Source: Zelonia costaricensis
Taxonomy: Eukaryota > Euglenozoa > Kinetoplastea > Trypanosomatida > Trypanosomatidae
NCBI GenBank assembly: GCA_030849075.1
Contig: JASAOO010002886.1
Coordinates: forward strand, 1 to 12,409
DNA length: 12,409 bases
Direction: 5' to 3'
Both the position numbers and the translations under genes were made by a program. Below the pieces are notes generated by a model. The model ran no database searches. It was not told the origin of the DNA and saw nothing but the letters and a program-made list of their open reading frames with translations. Numbering within the stretch: the stretch's first letter is position 1; the number at the start of each line of letters is the position of its first letter. Of the stretch, positions 12,001 through 12,409 are shown piece after piece.

Positions 12001-12010
12001 TCGAACTCAT
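92..12010 (-). CDS. giant low-complexity protein of unknown function, 3972 aa, single exon
   Basis: I do not recognise this protein. The frame is open for 3972 codons and ends at TAG (94-92). Start: the frame could be read back to a stop at 12076-12074, but the only ATG in that part is at 12010-12008, so I start there; position -3 is T, not the preferred purine. Composition is dominated by Ala, Ser, Gly, Pro, Thr, Gln and Arg, with homopolymer runs of Gln, Ser, Gly and Ala. No signal peptide, membrane segment or enzyme motif is visible. Less repetitive islands lie at residues 294-364, 1365-1428, 1959-2160, 2291-2360 and 3913-3972. Lysine is rare and nearly absent after residue 2351. Reality of the gene is supported by the length of the single open frame, third positions that are mostly G or C, and a plausible spliced-leader acceptor upstream. 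A disordered scaffold or regulatory protein is inferred only from composition. In databases it would most likely be 'hypothetical protein'. Confidence 0.87.
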   Translation of the reverse strand: MSSSGASGTAESRVATTTAVAIGGGGGSSSSTSSSATPRSILALHTRLPPSTGTAVRQRSSAPATRSAPTATATAPPCVATVINRALMPSKRLKPTLMSDSSPPPLRPQHTPVQAPSKPKDAPPAPRVTAAGSATRLASSGPQPNSRMRNSSRLALCPSSGCTTLKGASAAAVAITAERTDLGSSPSVAARDDPASHLNNALPPSAQQLPPAKMATATATASTATPVAPTIEDLDELIRVSSAGAAVAAAAASQPPVQPPSSSAYAATSVTSPSSFNLLSCSAMSSAPGTSPRGLIADLKAVLHSPPSVQQTLPPQWQLQELHLLSGTYHLPTVLPSRNSHVSAPRESCANILSTNTLSTSLESGGGGGGGARGVGDGEEEKAISRSAPSAMDPPAEARAAVGGSSSSSGRQCRHDGAPLPRRRHHAVDGTSDNLSLNGLATAAVPISGTASLDLSVDSRSGGSSTTTGAGALPSCLAGSGHTPFSHLVPSAGATPPLLLLPSQGSLLIGKDRSVSVQSSGDEASTSEGARASHHSHTTAGATAKATHRSPTHVPTPPGRIDLARAPLMPRHQQPQPQQLQNLRGLPPLPCFVLPINDSPPQQQPPQPTSPDAQVRRPRGGRSQQQQQQLEASTSAPEATPATIATAAAAAAAAGCSGQQAGRVSPASRGSVLRRSNVVSGHRYGGCLDDDELVLPPNTAASAASTSKAAELSLSVSSGKAAADTSSCSTSTSSPLHPHPHPQQQQPQPQQGRQSHAGSRRALCGRRSLVLSLPSMSTSTSASTTLVDIPHAGPTPAPTAPATAARCPSPRPSASSRVVRQGHGHGHGSRTSDSSASTSTGSTNSGGSGSPRSGGRGSPGAARVVGKHAVQAAPPHSRRATAPPPAKAAEFTEGNSNTEELRATRSPHAAAPRGGTSIVLAAVVASATAAAAVAAKERRGKAVVGVRLLRRSVVLEARAQAQLAALPLAEVSTVSSGHNHNATSAAPITNDAADVCDVTRGPADAPPAAAGPSPHRTERRGLTAKSSTMRLLSPTPPQPQQRVASPHHTELRRTPTSAQLPSSTSPMAAPVAAPCLPPLELPSSTHPSESSPVVTPTVSSSSLGAGGNNVVSGVRCTIAALQLVSPPLPSLLEPGVAAKSSFRRLLEPLTGDGGEGGGGVTAATATATRKLWQQTSVVEAHPRSPGASYAHPSFLVPPPLPPPASPRSPHASGAAREYVRAASGDVVGAEPDGKDEVVALMSEAPPSAGAPAVCGDTQLINAPAAEAPRRSSLAAGDREARELRSATAVHHSGGSADGPQSEVQVRLPAVLGVVSPLTTSDLPLTQTPPSPVSKEDAATALAATTRTTGSGMRTGAAMTPASTGMSLTLGEAMSLPWQVTPDRVQRGFSVGQPVDETTRLCKSDSGSAVMPLPLTLGQLPQSPDAGGTFTSDATAPTVPLPVDGVSASERERRLQRGRRPRQSCSGAKDSARGEASTGTETSSSVEGQKASEVDTYSPPHHALSVPATRGTQLTAAAAALCARLLSCAPTILPSPSPSSSSAVSGSEVASYEYSTSATPPHADLAEPCDVECEYPVMTVSGASYGGRPSPFMATFAVSPLMPRNAQDAFPSGGIGCCGGSGSLSGTTPTAAAAAVAALVMPGTASPYQLAVNGGARGSLSAPGGQQASLETPHGLQPQPFVPPPQHNTVPCPATSTAAPTPHSGFPPVSVQLPGFGGLASSPMHHPEPHPQSQEQRHISPDRHLPSPAQSKPREQQQHLPQHRRPHVHHRGVLSPVPFLCAAVPAFNSDEDRSSARSRSPGMLDDAEAQLGGSANHGPHRRLHGHRRSPSPHGQPQQQQQQHAQHPQGAAPQTAAGGYYQRRGSNTAETQRPDRAGAAAAAKLVPYESPTALSLSGAVSVPSQAQTPPGPRPALPLALASTAASTLEVPHMPNLNNSAVPAISVGGSTAHPSRTAAGDCGGDGDADGRLASCVTSVCATCTSNAGADTIVSSTDTCAFHSCAASTHVCAAGRRGCSRSVGATVPPVVSTAGLHATTSETHTSECGAASAAVLSGGFRTIGEGSGSVGDDTNGPVSPRQSTASRAGHSIDASTDGGRESSTMRVSLCHVRSKLTRSKLTQRARRTAGGERRMRSTASAAGATTAMDDELDKADLDDLLMADGGGAEYGAHRGAWHGCNNSPSSLTPARAEGPDAALDGAEGRQTPSQPHAQPQQQTHMEPCTGLRLPSPPCGPMPAGATVRRQWVSPIRSGSGCAGSGKENAAAAVTATAESDPENPLGAAVVAGGPPAATVCYRRSALYTFLARDVAMYSSSSNPSTEEDSGGVVSGVSVVSVKGRTPQQRHLSALPTLQKVLVAPPNPEAQGAMGSSRHAGGGGSGGGGTPQGSDCSAHSDTDRPRTHTCTMGPPSVTHSYLDGAAAAPRTVGRGMERPTSAVGLLEVTQQQQQQQNASAAAAAASSPPVLLRALRTSSSLLTTAAGGSSDTAAAATSGSIRSASLGDSHGICAASLASRRWSSSLSPRLDGGAAAAASTESSTDAAGLVQPGTAACVTLAPLPSAASEAAAGGARHPRSRGEDEDVDPVPLPAAAIPLAAWSAGSSITDRPAPARPFGFTSVLTRAASWMPPTPSATGTPGRLATPPAQPQQQQQQQPAGPPLLPVMSGSEIEQLRLEACFAASAAAAAAMQAARRHTPSFANFPRGSECGEGAPLGMVVARGWASARERQTSYRAGAAAGGEWGELDADDAVSVLRQWQRRCSSPQSSGRQSTRSSSGVAHSAATSRSHRHRRYPWSRLSFFLSSMHGVGHHHNPHPQQHPQQQRQHPSRSSGGGAARVYGRLREHRGGGNRHQHQRTHSRDRGASSSGGVCSDMDSETDVLMRQSRLEGSEPRPWSSALPSHAQVAAAAGPVGLGAAGEGGRKSLLVFPSIAELMESDSEEDSDGGAHLADTDEHRDNDQHHPHRVPSGAAVGEGALLRGVQPQPDAMLRVHAGFPPSAGLSAARRGSGASSSHADGTVNGARHPPLPIFVSPASLLPRRGEVDRAVGEEAGSSSTGPNPFASSSPLQAPPPQLRRPPRRSLGEVGSTDAGGVLYAFDSANAIVVGCGRLSGDGAVPPNDSAEAPQSADTVPTPGPPTTTTRRRSTSFRVPLEVAQQQQQQGSMQSRVAMPLATSPASALATTAAPCLMALPGIAMGPHSTSPLDPEVELHHTAQSPAAAPTPMPGTRAGPLTEDAPLLPGVEVETGAQVVRRRSLGAAVPRLHTVPSVLRVNASAATTSTSSARANSVSVTDDSVFGGSLVSVPMVETPSPAVMESVASAATIAAERYLGAQPYTSALTRTTVNQQHANQLHHQQQLLHPRRVGSSESLMSGSLRFSPPELRGGLARGGAGGVHADEQEARDVAEALRGFTLHEIWNSAHNSTSSAAADAHASDTGELLSGPTSPIHNAVAHRRRSSGGAAGGMTSVAGGGGGSSIGNSPSVAGPSILVPSTLLPRHPGSGGGGGAAAGVSAASGAWLSGSAAAPAVVLSSGAGVGSLAPSSCFSSLPSPAAVPWAPLELIGSGGLTSPMSSVGGVGAGGTGGPRRSSRHGRGFFSQEEEESAVERERRTTQQQHQHQHQQQPSSQHPQQRQRVSFFVRALNEAAGYDGGDGAGPVTSFHASPRAARLWRTGAGVSPALSSSVSPTVVSPVQVPLPCYTSPSPPVQVRADTHRSSEEMHRDLCGHHAPHPRTPQQRPGLLAGGAGGAGGAGGAAAAVAGAASGSSSSSGSACAARDSLGPRRLGLVRARDAERQPSPQQQQQRGYRGGEANPRYPTSASAAPGAVAMTPSAAPLTPATGGDAEDALRSTPHEASFPRRQRLHEDEGTGEVVGGGGRAAAAAPAAVMPVLTEGAAALRPRSAKDTRVLPSSAGALAELDVMAVCPLRHSHVVHRESASIRSCGLRGAGTYDWAGSVLGSGMTLGSASLLSSSAESELD
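95..274 (-). other. C-terminal higher-complexity tail, residues 3913-3972
   Basis: The last 60 residues begin DVMAVCPLRHSHVVHRES and include YDWAGSVLGSGMTLG before an acidic end, AESELD. Cys, His, Trp and Tyr are present and no homopolymer longer than three occurs. A distinct tail of this type in a low-complexity protein may be conserved, but I recognise no domain. Confidence 0.4.
620..634 (-). repeat. (CAG)5 tract read as Gln5, residues 3793-3797
   Basis: Five uninterrupted CAG codons between a Ser-Pro and an Arg-Gly-Tyr segment. It is the most C-terminal poly-Gln tract. Confidence 0.95.
770..805 (-). repeat. 9-bp minisatellite, four perfect copies, residues 3736-3747
   Basis: The unit GCCACCCGC (+ strand) occurs four times in tandem without mismatch, encoding Ala-Gly-Gly repeats on the minus strand. 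It lies in a longer Gly/Ala-rich stretch. Perfect identity suggests recent expansion. Confidence 0.93.
1160..1192 (-). repeat. interrupted Gln/His tract, residues 3607-3617
   Basis: Eleven codons read QQQHQHQHQQQ, built from CAG, CAA and CAT. The CAT interruptions change the DNA repeat and the protein at once, as expected for an older, decayed CAG tract. Confidence 0.93.
2546..2563 (-). repeat. (CAG)6 tract read as Gln6, residues 3150-3155
   Basis: Six uninterrupted CAG codons, a few residues after an RRRSTS motif. Confidence 0.95.
3197..3241 (-). other. acidic Ser/Asp/Glu motif, residues 2924-2938
   Basis: SIAELMESDSEEDSD combines a short hydrophobic helix-like start with a run of acidic residues and serines. 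Serines followed by acidic residues at +3 fit the casein kinase 2 consensus, so phosphorylation is plausible. It lies just after Lys2917, one of only two lysines in the C-terminal 1621 residues. Confidence 0.5.
3749..3811 (-). other. acidic-to-basic Trp segment, residues 2734-2754
   Basis: GEWGELDADDAVSVLRQWQRR starts acidic, ends basic and has two Trp, so it could form a helix. It is followed by a Ser/Arg/His-rich region. Function unknown. Confidence 0.4.
4064..4084 (-). repeat. (CAG)7 tract read as Gln7, residues 2643-2649
   Basis: Seven uninterrupted CAG codons preceded by one CAG and one Pro codon. Joint longest pure CAG tract in the window. Confidence 0.95.
4670..4690 (-). repeat. (CAG)7 tract read as Gln7, residues 2441-2447
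   Basis: Seven uninterrupted CAG codons, followed directly by Asn and a mostly Ala run. Joint longest pure CAG tract in the window. Confidence 0.95.
4931..5140 (-). other. higher-complexity island, residues 2291-2360
   Basis: This 70-residue segment includes VCYRRSALYTFLARDVAMYS, then a Val-rich stretch with SVVSVKGRT, then LSALPTLQKVLVAPPNPE. Aromatic and aliphatic residues are frequent and no homopolymer is present except SSSS. It contains Lys2351, after which the protein is almost lysine-free. Good candidate for a conserved, possibly folded element; family unknown. Confidence 0.5.
5531..5581 (-). other. acidic leucine motif, residues 2144-2160
   Basis: The peptide MDDELDKADLDDLLMAD has eight acidic residues in seventeen and Leu at regular spacing. 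It follows the basic cluster by about a dozen residues, giving an abrupt change of charge. Similar DLL-type peptides serve as activation or adaptor-binding motifs in other proteins; no assignment is possible here. Confidence 0.5.
5615..5710 (-). other. basic cluster, candidate nuclear localisation signal, residues 2101-2132
   Basis: About a third of these 32 residues are Arg or Lys, including the tandem RSKLTRSKLT, then QRARR and ERRMR. The arrangement of two basic groups separated by about ten residues is like a bipartite nuclear import signal. It lies between the cysteine cluster and an acidic segment. Nuclear location is inference; a nucleic acid or acidic-lipid contact would look the same. 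Confidence 0.45.
5657..5686 (-). repeat. 15-bp tandem duplication encoding RSKLT twice, residues 2109-2118
   Basis: Two in-frame 15-bp units give identical peptides. The DNA units differ at three of the fifteen positions, two in the Arg-Ser codons and one in the Thr codon, so the duplication is not brand new or the peptide has been kept by selection. Confidence 0.85.
5879..6136 (-). other. cysteine cluster, residues 1959-2044
   Basis: Nine cysteines lie between residues 1959 and 2044, eight of them within 57 residues, all encoded by TGC. From residue 1972 the spacing is C-x4-C-x2-C-x15-C-x4-C-x6-C-x6-C, with His residues in the CAFHSC and STHVC parts. Elsewhere Cys is about one in seventy residues and rarely clustered. 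Spacing with CxxC and nearby His would suit metal binding or disulfides, but I cannot match it to a named zinc-finger class, and the sequence between the cysteines is low in hydrophobic core residues. Confidence 0.55.
6488..6505 (-). repeat. Gln6 tract (CAG5 CAA1), residues 1836-1841
   Basis: Five CAG codons followed by one CAA codon, then a His-Ala-Gln-His segment. The CAA is the only non-CAG codon in the tract. Confidence 0.93.
7726..7918 (-). other. higher-complexity island, residues 1365-1428
   Basis: The segment includes MSLTLGEAMSLPWQVTP, then DRVQRGFSVGQPVDETTRLC, and later PLTLGQLPQSPD. It has Trp, Phe, Asp, Glu and Lys at ordinary frequency, in contrast to its neighbours. The LTLG-x-x-x-S/P pattern occurs twice, about 45 residues apart, which may be a weak internal duplication or a repeated docking motif. 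No known domain is recognised. Confidence 0.45.
9773..9784 (-). repeat. (CAG)4 tract read as Gln4, residues 743-746
   Basis: Four CAG codons between an alternating His-Pro segment and a Gln-Pro segment. Confidence 0.9.
10052..10063 (-). repeat. (CAG)n tract read as Ala, residues 650-653
   Basis: Four consecutive GCA codons inside a longer mixed-codon Ala run. This is the CAG/CTG repeat in its third possible reading phase, only about 60 bases from the Gln tract at 10124-10141. Confidence 0.85.
10124..10141 (-). repeat. (CAG)6 tract read as Gln6, residues 624-629
   Basis: Six uninterrupted CAG codons on the coding strand, after a Gly-Arg-Ser segment. Confidence 0.95.
10784..10798 (-). repeat. 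(CAG)n tract read as Ser5, residues 405-409
   Basis: Five AGC codons in a row, flanked by Gly codons. The DNA repeat is the same CAG/CTG unit as the poly-Gln tracts, in a shifted phase. Confidence 0.9.
10919..11131 (-). other. higher-complexity island, residues 294-364
   Basis: This stretch contains mixed hydrophobic, aromatic and polar residues, for example GLIADLKAVLHS, then PQWQLQELHLL and GTYHLPTVLP, unlike the homopolymeric sequence on both sides. Trp, Tyr, His and Leu content is locally high. It is one of the best candidates for a conserved functional segment. It ends where a Gly-rich tract (about 10901-10918) begins. I recognise no domain. Confidence 0.5.
11291..11323 (-). other. acidic leucine motif, residues 230-240
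   Basis: The peptide TIEDLDELIRV stands out from a Pro/Ala/Thr/Ser background. Its spacing of Ile, Leu, Leu and Ile with acidic residues between them would form a short amphipathic helix. Motifs of this sort serve as docking peptides in many disordered proteins, but no partner can be named. It resembles the segments at residues 2144-2160 and 2924-2938. Confidence 0.5.
11918..11944 (-). repeat. Gly5-Ser4 tract near the N terminus
   Basis: Five GGC codons are followed by four AGC codons, residues 23-31. The AGC part is the same (CAG)n repeat that elsewhere in the gene codes for Gln, read in a different phase. Confidence 0.9.
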
Positions 12011-12140
12011 CGACTCACACAAAAGAAAAAAAGGAAGAACAAGCGCAACGCACACACACACGAAGGGAGAAGGTCAAAGCAGTCGAGGGGAGGGGAAAGC
12101 TAGTGGGTACGGGTGGGGGAGGGGTTGGTGTGTCGGGAGA

Positions 12141-12196
12141 CTGGGAGAAGAAACAAGGCACACGCAGGGGAGGAGAGGGGAGGAGGGAGAGTGAGG
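12141..12196 (-). promoter_or_regulatory. candidate proximal spliced-leader acceptor (polypyrimidine tract plus AG)
   Basis: On the coding strand a C/T-rich stretch from 12196 is interrupted by GTGTG and then resumes as TTGTTTCTTCTCCCAG, with the AG at 12142-12141. Kinetoplastid mRNAs receive a spliced leader at the first suitable AG after such a tract. Use of this site gives a 130-base 5' untranslated region with no upstream ATG, which makes it the more attractive of the two candidates. No branch point can be assigned by eye. Confidence 0.55.
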
Positions 12197-12256
12197 GGGT
12201 TCGTAGTGGTACGCGTGAGCGAAAAGGAAACAGAAGAACGGCACAGACGGTGGTAG

Positions 12257-12289
<33 letters not shown>
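12257..12289. repeat. (ACACAT)/(AC)n microsatellite in the 5' region
   Basis: Three ACACAT units run directly into a pure AC run on the + strand; the coding strand reads TG repeats followed by three TGTATG-type units. Each ACACAT unit places an ATG on the coding strand, at 12274-12272, 12268-12266 and 12262-12260, all in the same phase as the main gene but separated from it by the stop at 12076-12074. Such runs vary in length between strains, so the number of upstream ATGs could vary. Confidence 0.9.
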
Positions 12290-12333
12290 GGAGACACACA
12301 GTGCACGCACGCCCGCACGTCGCGGAGGTGGGT

Positions 12334-12366
12334 CTGAGGAAGGAGAACAGGAGAGAGAGAAAAAAA
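12334..12366 (-). promoter_or_regulatory. candidate distal spliced-leader acceptor
   Basis: On the coding strand a 31-base almost pure pyrimidine tract (12366-12336, one G) ends in CCTCAG with the AG at 12335-12334. As a splice signal it is stronger than the proximal one, but it would give a 323-base leader that contains three ATGs in the microsatellite at 12274-12260. Those open a 66-codon uORF that ends at 12076-12074. Confidence 0.5.
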
Positions 12367-12409
12367 GTGTGGAAAGGCGAAGGGAGGGGCGGGATGGGGG
12401 GGGAGGAGG

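Larger units (their letters stand above)
12011..12409 (-). other. 5' untranslated / intergenic region with trans-splicing signals
   Basis: No gene is supported in these 399 bases. On the coding strand the sequence is rich in C and T, with runs of C and T at 12336-12409, 12143-12196 and 12016-12040, a CA/TG microsatellite at 12257-12289 and a shorter (TG) run at 12051-12061. Between 12140 and 12011 there is no ATG on the coding strand, so an mRNA processed at 12141 would have the gene's own ATG as its first. Short open frames on this strand encode only Pro/Ser/Cys/Val-rich sequence from the repeats and are not credible proteins, though one could act as a uORF. Confidence 0.75.

Noticed and set aside
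12011..12061. N-terminal extension of the main protein to a GTG at 12061, giving a hydrophobic signal-peptide-like start
   Set aside because: The extension begins with GTG, which is not a normal eukaryotic start, and its hydrophobic residues come from the TG and T-rich leader sequence. The first ATG in frame is at 12010.
12074..12310. Small Cys/Val/Pro-rich proteins encoded on the minus strand upstream of the gene
   Set aside because: They derive from the TG microsatellite and polypyrimidine tracts, have no protein-like composition and overlap the probable splice signals. At most one acts as a uORF.
1..12409. Origin from an apicomplexan such as Eimeria (known for CAG-coded homopolymers) or from a G+C-rich green alga
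   Set aside because: Genes of this size in those groups normally have many introns, and none is needed here. The pyrimidine-tract and AG arrangement upstream fits kinetoplastid trans-splicing better. The alternative is not strictly excluded.

Overview
The window holds one enormous protein-coding gene on the minus strand and almost nothing else. Single-exon coding sequence runs from an ATG at 12010 down to a TAG at 94-92, which is 3972 codons without a stop. The predicted protein is roughly 400 kDa and is made almost entirely of low-complexity Ala/Ser/Gly/Pro/Thr/Gln/Arg sequence. I do not recognise it as a member of any named family and can see no catalytic domain, signal peptide or membrane segment.

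The likely source is a kinetoplastid protozoan of the Leishmania/Leptomonas/Crithidia type. The reasons are the intronless 12 kb frame, the very high G+C with G or C at most third codon positions, and the upstream region. That region consists on the coding strand of long polypyrimidine tracts followed by AG, (TG)n and (TATG)-like repeats, and T-rich leader sequence, which is how trypanosomatid spliced-leader acceptor regions look. The genus is an inference and no marker gene is present.

Layout, in the coding direction (high to low coordinates): 12409-12011 is upstream sequence with two candidate spliced-leader acceptors (12335/12334 and 12142/12141) separated by a CA/TG microsatellite that contains upstream ATGs. 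12010-10919 is the N-terminal part, with an acidic motif (residues 230-240) and a more complex island (residues 294-364). 10918-6137 is mostly Ser/Ala/Pro/Gln-rich filler with poly-Gln tracts and one less repetitive island (about residues 1365-1428). 6136-5531 is a composite centre: a cysteine cluster, then a basic cluster with a five-residue tandem duplication, then an acidic Leu motif. 5140-4931 is another complex island. 4957-95 is a 1621-residue C-terminal part with only two lysines, many arginines and several RRRS motifs. 91-1 is the start of the 3' untranslated region.

The most interesting observations are the lysine depletion of the C-terminal 40% of the protein, the (CAG)n tracts that are read in three different codon phases as Gln, Ser and Ala but always with CAG on the coding strand, the cysteine cluster, and the acceptor arrangement that could switch a 66-codon upstream ORF in or out of the mRNA. 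Taken together the protein looks like a disordered scaffold with short binding motifs. That role is inference from composition only.
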